In this document: piece by piece, positions 26,791 to 35,545 of the stretch
How positions within the stretch are numbered: position 1 is the first letter of the stretch
Layout: every line of letters begins with the position of its first letter
NCBI GenBank assembly: GCA_040766745.1
Contig: JAXGPX010000005.1
Location: 1-64,000 of the forward strand
From: JAXGPX01 sp040766745
Lineage (GTDB): Bacteria > Bacillota > Sulfobacillia > Fermentithermobacillales > Fermentithermobacillaceae
Reading direction: 5' to 3'
Length of the DNA stretch: 64,000 bases
Notes under the pieces: generated by a model
What the model saw: only the letters and a program-made list of their open reading frames with translations
Databases searched by the model: none
Told to the model about the DNA's origin: nothing
Translations under genes and position numbers: made by a program

Positions 26791-28256
26791 GACGACAGGC
26801 TCCAGAGCCACTGAAGGTATCCCTCAATAGAATCAGCAAAAGAAGCAACGTAGCCCTGTCTTAAATACTCTTCCAAAAGTGGAATTAGGTTAACCTTTAG
26901 TGAGATCAAAGCCTGCTTTTCATCTTTTTCGAGAAAATAGGAGTGGCCAGGCAGCAGATCCAGAGAGTCTTCATCTGCGTATTCAACGAAAATGTTCAAC
27001 AGTTCTTGAAAGGCTAGCTGCATAAGATTACAGCCATGAGCCTCAACAACAGCCATCTGCGGCCACAGTTTCAAGAAAGCAAACCGCCGGCGCACTGCTA
27101 TATCTACAATAGCGATGCTGCGGTCTGAGCTGTTCATTGTACCCAAAATGTGCAGATTGGGTGGAAGAGTTAGCTGTGAGTGTAAGGGAGCATCGAAATC
27201 GTAGGGTAGACTAAGAGCTCGCCCACTGTCTGATGGTTCCAAAAGAAATATCGCTTCACCCAATACCTTAGCCAGGTCAGCGCGGTTGATTTCGTCGATA
27301 ATCAGTAAATATGGCTTATCCTTTCGAACAGAGGCCTTCAGAACAGCTTCCATCAAAAATCCCGGTTTGGGAGCAAACTGTAGCCCTAGGCCACTGTCGG
27401 TATGTATAGGGGCTAGTCCCCCAACAAAGTTTTCATAGGTTGTGTTAGGGTGAAACTGGATTGTCATGCCGTTGTCTTCGTATTCATCCTTCAGCAGTTC
27501 TAGAGCCATGCGGGTCTTTCCGGTTCCGGGAGGGCCCTGGAGAACAACATATTTGCGCTTCTCCAAGAGTGAAGCAACCTCTTCCAAAGTGCAATCGGGG
27601 AGCATATGAGAGTAGTACTCTGCCTGAATCTGCTTAGCGTCTTTCTCAGCACCCTTAAGAGGCTGATGGCCCCTTTCGCCGAACATAAGATCTAGGAAAG
27701 CTTTGAGGCATTCTTCTGTTCCGCGGCGGTCCTGGTCGGGCGCATAAAAGCCGTAGATCACTCTGCCATATCGGGCAAAGATAGGTTGATAATCGGCAAA
27801 TAATCTCTTGATGTTGCCTGGCATATCCAGGTCGATGCGTGCTGGGTCTTCTTTTGCCCAAGCAACCATCTTCCCCCGACCATATTTATTGTTGAGCCAT
27901 TTGCAGATTGCAGATACCTTACGTCCATGGCCTGGACGGGCAAGAACGTCCTCGTCTGGGCTAAGGCCCTGAGTGCCGATAACCATGCTCAGAAGTGCCG
28001 GCCGACCTTCCATAGGAAAGATAACGAAACTCATGCCTCCGTATGCCCCTGAGTCGGGATTGGAAGGATCTATCAAAGCAGCGAAAGGAACTCCACTGGA
28101 GGAGCGGAATTCTGGGGCTCTTAAGGTTACCGATTGCTCTGCCCTTGCGGGATAACGACCACCTTCAGAACCAAAAAGATCGCTAAATGCATCGCTGCAG
28201 CGTTGTGTCCAATTGGATAACTGGCCGGCATGGATCAAATCCAGTAGCTTTTCCAT
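26787..28256 (-). CDS. mcrB: McrB-like AAA+ GTPase subunit of the restriction system
   Basis: About 489 residues. The AAA+ module begins near residue 240: LQGPPGTGKTRMAL (Walker A), LLIIDEINRADLAKVLGEA (McrB-specific Walker B) and GTMNSSDRSIAIVDIAVRRRF (sensor and arginine finger). The N-terminal 220 residues (SFVIFPMEGRPALLSMVIG, …GRKVSAICKWL…) form the specificity domain, resembling the DUF3578-type readers rather than E. coli McrB. The start at 28256 follows GGAGGTG by 6 bases. It is coupled to mcrC, and an SRA-HNH-NUDIX gene follows downstream. Confidence 0.86.
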   Translation of the reverse strand: MEKLLDLIHAGQLSNWTQRCSDAFSDLFGSEGGRYPARAEQSVTLRAPEFRSSSGVPFAALIDPSNPDSGAYGGMSFVIFPMEGRPALLSMVIGTQGLSPDEDVLARPGHGRKVSAICKWLNNKYGRGKMVAWAKEDPARIDLDMPGNIKRLFADYQPIFARYGRVIYGFYAPDQDRRGTEECLKAFLDLMFGERGHQPLKGAEKDAKQIQAEYYSHMLPDCTLEEVASLLEKRKYVVLQGPPGTGKTRMALELLKDEYEDNGMTIQFHPNTTYENFVGGLAPIHTDSGLGLQFAPKPGFLMEAVLKASVRKDKPYLLIIDEINRADLAKVLGEAIFLLEPSDSGRALSLPYDFDAPLHSQLTLPPNLHILGTMNSSDRSIAIVDIAVRRRFAFLKLWPQMAVVEAHGCNLMQLAFQELLNIFVEYADEDSLDLLPGHSYFLEKDEKQALISLKVNLIPLLEEYLRQGYVASFADSIEGYLQWLWSLSS

Positions 28257-28581
28257 GAAGTACACCTCCGATAAAGACAATCGTTCCGGCTGTCACTGGC
28301 ATTTTGCTTCCCCACGGGGGGGTGCCTTGTTCGCTTACCCTAGTAAAGCCTAAGAAGGAGAGAAGTTTCCCTTCGTAATGGCTACTGTATTAAGGGCCTT
28401 ATTCGACACATATCGGGTCTATCCTCTTATGGCGGATTCTGTGGAGGTGACGTCCAAACATAATGGCTCATTCATCTGGGTTGTCTGATTCCTCGTGGCC
28501 TATCTGCCGTCTGTACCACGGCAAATGTCTCATAATCGCTACGCAATATGGCTAAACAACGCTTGACGCTCGGTCGCTGTG
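28257..28581. promoter_or_regulatory. Upstream region of mcrB
   Basis: About 325 bases without coding signal. The mcrB promoter must be here. I see no convincing -35/-10 pair and no repeat. Confidence 0.35.
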
Positions 28582-29568
28582 CTAATGGTCGCTATGTGTG
28601 ATGAAATACCACTCCAGCTCCCCATACACCTCACACGCTGGCCGGATGAGAATCACTTGAGGGCCCCTGTAGGGTAAAGCGTAGACGACAGTGAAGAATC
28701 CAATGATCTTGCCGTTCTGAATCACAGGGCTGCCGCTCATCCCTTTACCCAATCTCACCTTCTGATCCATGACTTGAGCAGCCAGCATCTGGCCGCCCCT
28801 AAACTTCTTGAATCCAAGCACTTCAATTGGAATGACCCCTTCTGGGCTCCAGACTTCGCCATACTCGCCTGGGTATATGTCGCCAGCTCCCCCAATGGGC
28901 ATTTCCTCCCTGCCGGGTACCGGCGTCAACCCAGAGAGTACGGCTCCGAAAGGACTGTCGGTAACCACTTTAACCTCAAATTGGCCCGGAACTGCCCTTT
29001 GAAATGCATCAGGAATCTCCATTCCGTCTGGATCAAACCGTTGTTCCCACCAGGCCAAAGAAGGTGTTTCAGGAATCTCGATTCCGTCTGGATCAAACAG
29101 GATCCGTGAGGCATACACAGTCTCTGCATCATCAGGTATGCTACACGAATGGCCTGCAAGCACACAAAGTTCGGTATCAGGTACATAGAAACACACAGAA
29201 GCCCGGAATAAGCTTCTTTCAAACTCCAACATCAAACTGTCTCCGCCTGGTATAACGACTGCGCCGGCCACGGGAAGAGGCGCAAGAGGCGTGGTAGATG
29301 CAGTTTCGGCCAGGTAGAACCCTCCAGTAACATACCAGGCAAAGAACAATACGAGAAAAAATGCGATATTTTGAACCCAGCGTCGTTTGACCTTGAATAC
29401 ATTGCTCGCAGCAATGGCAAAAACATAACACAAGAAGAATATGAGGTCCCGCGGTGGGTGAAAAAACAGCCAGGCCGCAATAACGAGCATTGCAGCCCAG
29501 GCCAGGGCCTGCCTGCGCTCAGACACCCAGCCATCGATCTTCCTCAAAATGCTGGTTTCATTTTTCAA
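28582..29568 (-). CDS. Membrane-anchored S55-type (SpoIVB-like) serine peptidase
   Basis: About 328 residues. Two or three hydrophobic segments lie near the N-terminus (LAWAAMLVIAAWLFF, IFFLCYVFAIAA and NIAFFLVLFFAWYV), followed by an outward peptidase domain. The catalytic histidine is in CVLAGHSCSIPD and the serine in GKGMSGSPVIQNGKIIGFF, the S55 signature. In SpoIVB the family triggers sigma-K processing. This protein lacks an obvious PDZ domain, so it is a relative, not SpoIVB itself. An internal duplication (RILFDPDGIEIP and QRFDPDGMEIP) comes from a repeat at 29008-29100. I choose a TTG start at 29568 after AAGGTGAG; an ATG at 29625 has no ribosome site. Confidence 0.7.
   Translation of the reverse strand: MKNETSILRKIDGWVSERRQALAWAAMLVIAAWLFFHPPRDLIFFLCYVFAIAASNVFKVKRRWVQNIAFFLVLFFAWYVTGGFYLAETASTTPLAPLPVAGAVVIPGGDSLMLEFERSLFRASVCFYVPDTELCVLAGHSCSIPDDAETVYASRILFDPDGIEIPETPSLAWWEQRFDPDGMEIPDAFQRAVPGQFEVKVVTDSPFGAVLSGLTPVPGREEMPIGGAGDIYPGEYGEVWSPEGVIPIEVLGFKKFRGGQMLAAQVMDQKVRLGKGMSGSPVIQNGKIIGFFTVVYALPYRGPQVILIRPACEVYGELEWYFITHSDH
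29008..29100 (-). repeat. Direct duplication inside the S55 peptidase gene
   Basis: The segment CAGGAATCTC-ATTCCGTCTG with its following GATCAAAC occurs twice about 60 bases apart, producing two FDPDG-EIP peptide copies. Confidence 0.7.
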
Positions 29569-29687
29569 AGCACTCACCTTGATCAGTCTGTCATGGAACA
29601 CCGGGATGGAACACCAGGTGTCCAAAGGCCGACCCTCTTTCCCGGGTCCGCGCCAAGATGAAACTAAGACCGTCCCAGGTGCCCACT

Positions 29688-30776
29688 CTAAGGCCGGAGG
29701 CTCCCTGCCTTCAGGCTAAGGTCCCACATGTTCACCATAAGCTTATCTCCTGGAGCAACTGCCACCGAGACCCTAATCTTGGCTCCCACCGGCAACACGG
29801 CCACCAGGCCATTGCACAAGGCCTCAACGACCGGCAACTCCACCATTACCTCTGGAGGGGGCATGCTATGGGAAGCCTCTCTGAGGGTCTTGAGATCGGA
29901 GGGAGTTAGAGAAATATCGAAGGCCCTGAGGTTCTTAACCAGGTGGACAGGACTAACACAACCCACAGGGACAGTTGCAACCTCGCTGCACGCAAGCACA
30001 TAAGCAAGGGCGACTACCGCCGGGTCAGTCTCATGCTCTTCGGAAACGCGCCTGACTTCGGCACATAATGCATTCAAAGCATAAATGAACTCATCCGAAA
30101 ACATGGCAGCAAGGCCCTGCCGTTGCTCCTGGATTGAAGGCGGGTTAACAAGCCAGCCCATAAACAACGGCGCCCATGGGATCAAAGAAAGGCCTTCAAA
30201 ACCGTGGTCTTTGCACAGATCGTCAGCTTTTGCCGGTTCAGCCAGCGAATAAGATAACTGAATTGAGACTGTTCCCGGTATGTATGAAAGCCACTCGCTG
30301 AGCTGGCCCTTGCTCATGTTGCTAACCCCTACGAATCTTACTTTGCCCTCGTCTACCAATCTGGCGAAAGCGCCGGCAGTTACATCTAGGGGAACTGCCG
30401 GGTCCGGGTTATGTAACTGATATAGATCTATGTGGTCAGTTCTCAGGCGCCGCAGGCTTTGCTCAAGCGATTTTCTAAGATGCTCAGGTGTTCCGTTTTG
30501 TCTCTCGCCTACTCCAGGCAACCTCTCAGAACCACCTTTTGTGGCAAGAATGTACCGGTCTCGAGGTTGGCCGGCAAGGCCTTTGGCAAGCAGTTCTTCA
30601 GACCTGCCATCTCCATAAATATCAGCCGTATCGAAAAAGTTGATTCCCGAGTCGATTGCCAGTTTGACTGTGGTTGTGCAATCGGCCGTGGAAACATCCT
30701 TCCTCCCAAAGCCGCGACACCCGATGCCCATAGAAGATACCTTCAGTCCTGACTTTCCCAGTTCTCTGTATTGCAT
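29688..30776 (-). CDS. Aldo/keto reductase family protein
   Basis: A 362-residue NADPH-dependent oxidoreductase. The catalytic tetrad can be seen: Asp and Tyr in FFDTADIYGDG, Lys in LATKGG and His in YQLHNPDP. CSEVATVPVGCVSPVHLVKNL is the cofactor-binding segment near residue 265. The family is usually 310-330 residues; here some 50 extra residues follow, with VEALCNGLVAVLPVGAKIRVSV near the end, and I do not recognise them. The ATG follows GAGGGGA by 8 bases. Substrate unknown. Neighbours do not suggest a pathway. Confidence 0.87.
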   Translation of the reverse strand: MQYRELGKSGLKVSSMGIGCRGFGRKDVSTADCTTTVKLAIDSGINFFDTADIYGDGRSEELLAKGLAGQPRDRYILATKGGSERLPGVGERQNGTPEHLRKSLEQSLRRLRTDHIDLYQLHNPDPAVPLDVTAGAFARLVDEGKVRFVGVSNMSKGQLSEWLSYIPGTVSIQLSYSLAEPAKADDLCKDHGFEGLSLIPWAPLFMGWLVNPPSIQEQRQGLAAMFSDEFIYALNALCAEVRRVSEEHETDPAVVALAYVLACSEVATVPVGCVSPVHLVKNLRAFDISLTPSDLKTLREASHSMPPPEVMVELPVVEALCNGLVAVLPVGAKIRVSVAVAPGDKLMVNMWDLSLKAGSLRP

Positions 30777-31030
30777 CGCGCTGTCCCCTCAGTTTCACGG
30801 ACAATCCAGGCGAAAACCAGGACCGTGACCATATCTGCCACATCTGCCATGGTTCTGCACGTTTCACCATTGAAACGCAAGGACCGTCCCAAAGTCTTGC
30901 CCGCTGAAACGCCAGTGCCGTCCCAGGAGCCCGTCCTAGATGCCCGTCCTAGATGCCCAATCACGGATTTTCGGCCAGTTTTGCTTTTTTCACCTTTGAC
31001 AAGTTAGGACCGTCGGACCGTCCCAAAGCT

Positions 31031-31606
31031 TCAAAGTTTCACGGTCCCGGATGGAACGCGCGAACCGTCCCCGCGTTCCATGAATTCCTCGGCGAAAATC
31101 TCCATGTACACCATGTCCTGAAATTCGCCGTCGACAAGTTGGTGAGCTTTGAGACGGCCTACTTCCTTGAATCCTACCCGGGAGTAGCATTTTCTGCCTC
31201 GCTCGTTGGCTCCCTGGTATTTGAGAATAATCTTACGCAACCTTAACTGAGAAAAGGCGAATCTCAAAAGGGTTCTTATAGCATCTGCACCGTAGCCTTT
31301 TCCCCAGTAGTCTTTGCGTCCTATCACTATGCCCAGTTCCGCAACTCCCGAGACGTAGTCGATTCCATGGAGTCCAACTTGCCCGATGTAGACTCCGTCC
31401 TTAGCCTCGATCACCAACACCTTATCGCTGCTGGAACCCGTAGACTGGGTCGCCCTGGCAAGCCATTCTTCTTCTGATTTTCTGGAGACTGGCCATACAA
31501 ACGCAAGCAGAAACTTGGTCACTTCCCTGTCATTCACCCATTGCATAATGCTATCAAGGTCCCCGGGCTCAAGAGCCCTCAGATTCACTTTCTCTCCTGT
31601 AAGCAT
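31031..31606 (-). CDS. GNAT acetyltransferase (RimJ/RimL type) with a REP-derived tail
   Basis: A 191-residue N-acetyltransferase. LRALEPGDLDSIMQWVND starts the fold; VAELGIVIGRKDYWGKGYGADAIRTLL is the acetyl-CoA-binding loop (R/Q-x-x-G-x-G/A); KIILKYQGANERGRKCYSRVGF is the last strand-helix pair. Such enzymes acetylate N-terminal amines of proteins or small molecules. The C-terminal MERGDGSRVPSGTVKL is encoded by a dispersed REP-like palindrome (31052-31080), so the original stop was probably replaced by insertion. AGGAGG stands 8 bases before the ATG. Confidence 0.85.
   Translation of the reverse strand: MLTGEKVNLRALEPGDLDSIMQWVNDREVTKFLLAFVWPVSRKSEEEWLARATQSTGSSSDKVLVIEAKDGVYIGQVGLHGIDYVSGVAELGIVIGRKDYWGKGYGADAIRTLLRFAFSQLRLRKIILKYQGANERGRKCYSRVGFKEVGRLKAHQLVDGEFQDMVYMEIFAEEFMERGDGSRVPSGTVKL
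31052..31080. repeat. REP-like palindrome, copy at 31 kb
   Basis: Arms TGGAACGCG and CGCGTTCCA flank CGAACCGTCCC. The same unit recurs three times at 40.85-41.0 kb. Shorter pieces with ACCGTCCC occur at 30886, 31010 and 33629. Confidence 0.75.
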
Positions 31607-31922
31607 TGGCAGTTCCTCCTAACTACCGTCTACCTTTCACTTTCCTCTCAACATCGAAAGCCCTACTCTTGAGCTCACAGTACTTACTACAATCTGTCTT
31701 CCTTCGCCCGGGTTTGGCCCGTGGGCGAGCCTATCTGTTTCGGACTAATCACGGACTAATGGCTCACTGCTCGGCAGGCTTTTGGGGTATTCTACCTTCG
31801 GCTCCTTGGATATGCAAGAGTCTTTCAAAGGCCATTCCACCGGATGTTCTATCAGATTACGCCGGAAGGTATGGAATTGGCATCTAGGGGCAAAGTGGTA
31901 AGGTCCCGTAGAGCGGGGGGGA
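31607..31922. other. Gene-free stretch
   Basis: About 316 bases between the acetyltransferase and the HEPN-like operon. Open frames on both strands have no ribosome site or recognisable motif. No repeat or clear terminator was seen. Confidence 0.4.
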
Positions 31923-32327
31923 TTACCGCACGGAAACCTGCTTGAGCACGTGCTTCCGGATATCCTCAAGATCGATTAGTACATGGTCTTTAACGTCCTG
32001 ATCATCCATCCATTGACCACACGGTTGATATTCATTGTTTTGATACTCAAGATACCTGAGCATGAATGACGCGCGATGCAAAGCCTCAAATGCTCTGATA
32101 ATCGGAAAATAAGAATAGAATTCATGACGGACATGATCCAATCTGTCTTGATGACTGTGTAGGTGACACCCTCCCTTAGCACCCTCTGCCTCAACATAAT
32201 GGAGTGCCGAATAGAAAGCAGTGATAACCGCCCAATCCCTATACACGAGCTTGGCATCAGATATTAGGCGATTAGCGAGTTCTCGATTGTGTTCTGCCTG
32301 ACTTAAGTGACTTCTAACATCCGCCAT
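31923..32327 (-). CDS. HEPN-like domain protein, last gene of a three-gene operon
   Basis: About 134 residues, all-alpha. HLSQAEHNRELANRLI begins the first helix and DWAVITAFYSALHYVEA is a HEPN-type helix (compare AFY-AL-H in UPF0332/HEPN proteins). A further RHEFYSYFP and FEALHRASFMLRYLEY follow. Many HEPN proteins are RNases of toxin-antitoxin and defence systems, active through an R-x4-6-H motif. I see no clear R-x4-6-H here, so RNase activity is not assured. The ATG at 32327 follows AGAGGA, one base after the preceding stop. An ATG at 32465 would add an unlikely 46 residues. Confidence 0.6.
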   Translation of the reverse strand: MADVRSHLSQAEHNRELANRLISDAKLVYRDWAVITAFYSALHYVEAEGAKGGCHLHSHQDRLDHVRHEFYSYFPIIRAFEALHRASFMLRYLEYQNNEYQPCGQWMDDQDVKDHVLIDLEDIRKHVLKQVSVR

Positions 32328-32328
32328 C

Positions 32329-32805
32329 TTATGTCCTCTTGAAGCAAATATGGGCTTTCTGGGAAACAGAATCCGATGGACTTGGAGTTGGTACAGGATA
32401 GAATTGATAGCGAAGCTTACGGCCAAATCTCTCTGCCTGAGCAATAGACTTATGCTCAGCTTCAATCAACCTGAACATAAGGTCCCTGCTGTACCTCGGC
32501 ATATGGGCAAAGACGTGTACTTCAGTAACATCATTAAGTACTTCGGCCCTGATTTCAGAGACTTCCTCAATGGTCTTGAAGGGTTCTATCGCCATATCTA
32601 TTAGTGGAGATTCGGTGCCTTCTATTTGAACCACCTGCTTGGTAGATCGCTCGATCGAGAGTATTCCCATGGATCTGTATTCAGAACCAAATATACTGGA
32701 AACTCGCTTCAACAGTCCGACAAACTCGGTGTGAGCCTTCAACTGGTTAAATCGATCTTCGAAGGATTGTGTTTTAACACCCCTCTCACCAAGAGACAAC
32801 GCCAT
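32329..32805 (-). CDS. Hypothetical protein, middle gene of the HEPN operon
   Basis: About 158 residues; ATG at 32805, preceded by GGGGTGAG. The sequence mixes beta and alpha (SMGILSIERSTKQVVQIEGT, then TEVHVFAHMPRYSRDLMFRLIEAEH). I recognise no family. It lies 61 bases after the upstream gene and one base before the HEPN-like gene, so the three are almost certainly co-transcribed. By position it could be a partner or neutraliser of the HEPN protein, which is inference. Confidence 0.55.
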   Translation of the reverse strand: MALSLGERGVKTQSFEDRFNQLKAHTEFVGLLKRVSSIFGSEYRSMGILSIERSTKQVVQIEGTESPLIDMAIEPFKTIEEVSEIRAEVLNDVTEVHVFAHMPRYSRDLMFRLIEAEHKSIAQAERFGRKLRYQFYPVPTPSPSDSVSQKAHICFKRT

Positions 32806-32875
32806 CAATCTCACCCCATTTACTCAGCCACTCTGAAATCATATTATCTAGTTTGGAGTGCGTCAGTCCCTTAGT

Positions 32876-33457
32876 CTAGTTCACGAACACGATCCCGTAG
32901 TCGATCTGAGGAATGGTATATCTAAGCATAACATTCTTTAGGGTCGAGGAGAAGCTGAACTGTGTTCTAAGTCTATATGGAACTCCATCAGATTCGTATT
33001 CGCGGACCCAGGAAAAATCAACTTCCTTAACGTCTCCGAGTCGTTCGTTATCAAAGTACCTATTGAGTACATCAGATATGGTAACCTTATCGCCAATCTC
33101 ATATACAACAATAGACAGACTTTTCACAGTCGAAAACTGGTTGCCGATTACCTCCTCATTAAGTTCAGCAAGAATTCGTTTAATCCGATCACTCCAGCCA
33201 GGCTCTTCGCGCCACTCGAGACTCAACTCCATACGATCATCTGTGTGTGCAAAGAAACCTATGCCATCCTCAGTCCACATAATATTCGGACCCGCGCTAT
33301 GAGGAACGGCCCAAATAGAAGGCTCAACAGAAAACAAGTCGACAAGGATTTTGTACACCTTGTTGATTGTCGGCACAATCTTGGTTTCTCTTTCTTCTGA
33401 GAACTCGACAATAAGCCCAGTGCGACTTAATCTGAGTGACTTACGGAGTAATTCCAT
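32876..33457 (-). CDS. Hypothetical protein, first gene of the HEPN operon
   Basis: A 193-residue protein with ATG after GGAGGG. Predicted beta-rich with few helices (GLIVEFSEERETKIVPTIN, SIWAVPHSAGPNIMW, MELSLEWREEPGWSDRI, LSIVVYEIGDKVTISDVL). No catalytic motif or family recognised. It leads the three-gene minus-strand operon. Confidence 0.55.
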   Translation of the reverse strand: MELLRKSLRLSRTGLIVEFSEERETKIVPTINKVYKILVDLFSVEPSIWAVPHSAGPNIMWTEDGIGFFAHTDDRMELSLEWREEPGWSDRIKRILAELNEEVIGNQFSTVKSLSIVVYEIGDKVTISDVLNRYFDNERLGDVKEVDFSWVREYESDGVPYRLRTQFSFSSTLKNVMLRYTIPQIDYGIVFVN

Positions 33458-33664
33458 ACCTTACCCTCCGAATGGCATTGTCTATGGCAGTCATACTACA
33501 TGAAGACAGGAAAATCCTTCTCACCAATGGGTTTTTTCACCAGCCTTTTCTCCAACACTGCCCGCCTGTGGAACTCCCTTCAATCCCGCCGTTTTCCCAT
33601 GTTTCAAGCAATCAGTCGAAAACTAGGACCGTCCCCGATTGTCCCCCGTCCCGGATTTTCTGTC

Positions 33665-35374
33665 TTACCTTCTCTTCCTCAAAACCCGCCCATTCAATGC
33701 TCCCGTATGCCTGCCATGATCCACTGTAACCACGCCGTTTACGATTACATATTCGATCCCCTCAGGGTACCTGTTAGGAACCTGGAATGTGGCGGCGTCG
33801 CGAATCTTGTTAAGATCGAAGACCACCAGATCGCCGGCGAAACCTTCTCTGATGAGCCCTCTGTTAGGCAAACCTACTACCGAAGCCGAAAGGGACGTCA
33901 TTTTGCGAATTGCATCTTCAAGGGAAAGAACCTTGTCCTCTACCACGTACCTCCTGATAAGCCTGGGCATCGAGCCATACGATCTTGGATGCGGCCGCTC
34001 CTGGGCTTCAGCCTTAGTAAGCCAAGCATCGGTTACGACCGAAGTCAAAGGATGGGCAATGACAGTGGCTACATCAGCCTCATCCATGGCAAAAGCGATC
34101 ATTGATGCCTCGCCGTCAATCTCTAGCATGAAATCGAGAAATGCCTGGTACATGTCGCTGGTTTCGTAGCGGCCGGGGAGTATCTCTGCCATAGACTTTC
34201 CGTCAAACCCATGGTTGGCAGGGCAGCTTGCGATGACAATCCCTTCCCACCCTGAACCCTTTATCATGTTCTCCATCTCTACCGAGTTATCTTCAATCTC
34301 CCTGGCTATCCTCTTCCGCAATTCAGGATCTCTGAGACGCTCCAGCATGGCCTTGACTCCGCCTGTCATGGTCCACGGAGGCATGCACGCCGTCAGTGTA
34401 GTGCTGCACGCTTTGTACGGATAGCAGTCGCAGCTCACATTAACTCCCTGCTCCCGGGCTCGCTCCATCTCTCTGAGTGTGGCGTTTACCTTTCCCCAGT
34501 TATGCTTACCCAAAACCTTGTGGTGGGATATCTCTACCCGGGCCCCTGACTCTCTTCCTATTGTAATAGCCTCCTGAACTGCATCCATAAGCCTGTCGCC
34601 TTCGTTCCGGAGGTGTGTCGCGTAAATCCCGCCATAGTCAGCAACCACTTTGGCAAGTTCAATCATCTCGCTCATATTGGCATAGCAGCCAGGGGGATAT
34701 ATAAGTCCTGCCGACATTCCCCATGCACCCTGCTTCAGGCTGTCGCGCAGCAGCTGTTTCATTTCTTCAATCTGTTCAGGCGTGGATTCATCACTGTCGA
34801 ATCCCCTCACCGCCAACCTGATTGACCCCTGGCCTGCAAGAGGAGCCATGTTCATGGATATCCCCTGGCGTTCCAGCTTTCTGCAGTAGTCGTCAAGGCT
34901 CAACCAGTCCCATCCCCAATCGAACCCATCTGGAAGAAACGGCCCCACATACTGCTTTAGGAGATGAAGTTTCTCGGGGTTGATTGGAGCCATGGCAAGG
35001 CCACAGTTTCCCACAACTGAAGTTGTAATGCCCTGCATAATATGGCTTTCACATTGGGGATAGGCCAGGGCTGCCATTTCGGTATGGTTATGCAGATCCA
35101 CAAATCCAGGGCTGACGATTGAGCCAGACGCATCAATGACAACCTGGGCATCGCCTCTGAGGGATCTGTCGACACGCTCGATTTTGCCGTCCTTGACAGC
35201 AATATCAAAATTGCTGCTCGGATTGCCGGTACCGTCAACAACCCGGCCGTTCTTGATCAGAATGTCCCATTTGGATTTGGATTGACGTTTGGGCTGGCGT
35301 TGGGGTTTGGATTTGGATTCGGATTTAGAGCACGGTTCTGATCGAGATTGGGAGTTCAGTTTGGATTTCTGCAT
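33665..35374 (-). CDS. D-aminoacylase / N-acyl-D-amino-acid deacylase family amidohydrolase
   Basis: About 569 residues. GFVDLHNHTE has the metal-binding His-x-His, SVVGNCGLAMAP the bridging cysteine block of D-aminoacylases, THLRNEGDRL and VEISHHKVLG further metal residues, and AGDLVVFDL the typical C-terminal return to the beta-sandwich. The family removes N-acyl groups from D-amino acids. The start is chosen at 35374 (AGGAGG, 10 bases), which gives an unusual low-complexity N-terminus rich in Ser, Lys and Gln (SKSESKSKPQRQPKRQSKSK) before the true fold starts at WDILIKNGRVVDGTG. It is in keeping with the peptide-oriented genes further right. Confidence 0.87.
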   Translation of the reverse strand: MQKSKLNSQSRSEPCSKSESKSKPQRQPKRQSKSKWDILIKNGRVVDGTGNPSSNFDIAVKDGKIERVDRSLRGDAQVVIDASGSIVSPGFVDLHNHTEMAALAYPQCESHIMQGITTSVVGNCGLAMAPINPEKLHLLKQYVGPFLPDGFDWGWDWLSLDDYCRKLERQGISMNMAPLAGQGSIRLAVRGFDSDESTPEQIEEMKQLLRDSLKQGAWGMSAGLIYPPGCYANMSEMIELAKVVADYGGIYATHLRNEGDRLMDAVQEAITIGRESGARVEISHHKVLGKHNWGKVNATLREMERAREQGVNVSCDCYPYKACSTTLTACMPPWTMTGGVKAMLERLRDPELRKRIAREIEDNSVEMENMIKGSGWEGIVIASCPANHGFDGKSMAEILPGRYETSDMYQAFLDFMLEIDGEASMIAFAMDEADVATVIAHPLTSVVTDAWLTKAEAQERPHPRSYGSMPRLIRRYVVEDKVLSLEDAIRKMTSLSASVVGLPNRGLIREGFAGDLVVFDLNKIRDAATFQVPNRYPEGIEYVIVNGVVTVDHGRHTGALNGRVLRKRR

Positions 35375-35545
35375 CAAATCTGCGCCTCCTGTTTTTGCCA
35401 CTGATTTTGCCGCTTTTTGCCTCTTGCCAGTATTAAGCACAATACTTCTTTATCCGCAGCAAGATTCCTTCCACTTGCATAATGGCGCAATCACCGCTCC
35501 ACTAAGACATCATCGTTCATCCATGGCTGAAAAGCCAAACTCGAG

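Noticed and set aside
31606..31887. 93-codon plus-strand ORF in the gap at 31.7 kb
   Set aside because: No motif and no ribosome site; composition is not protein-like.
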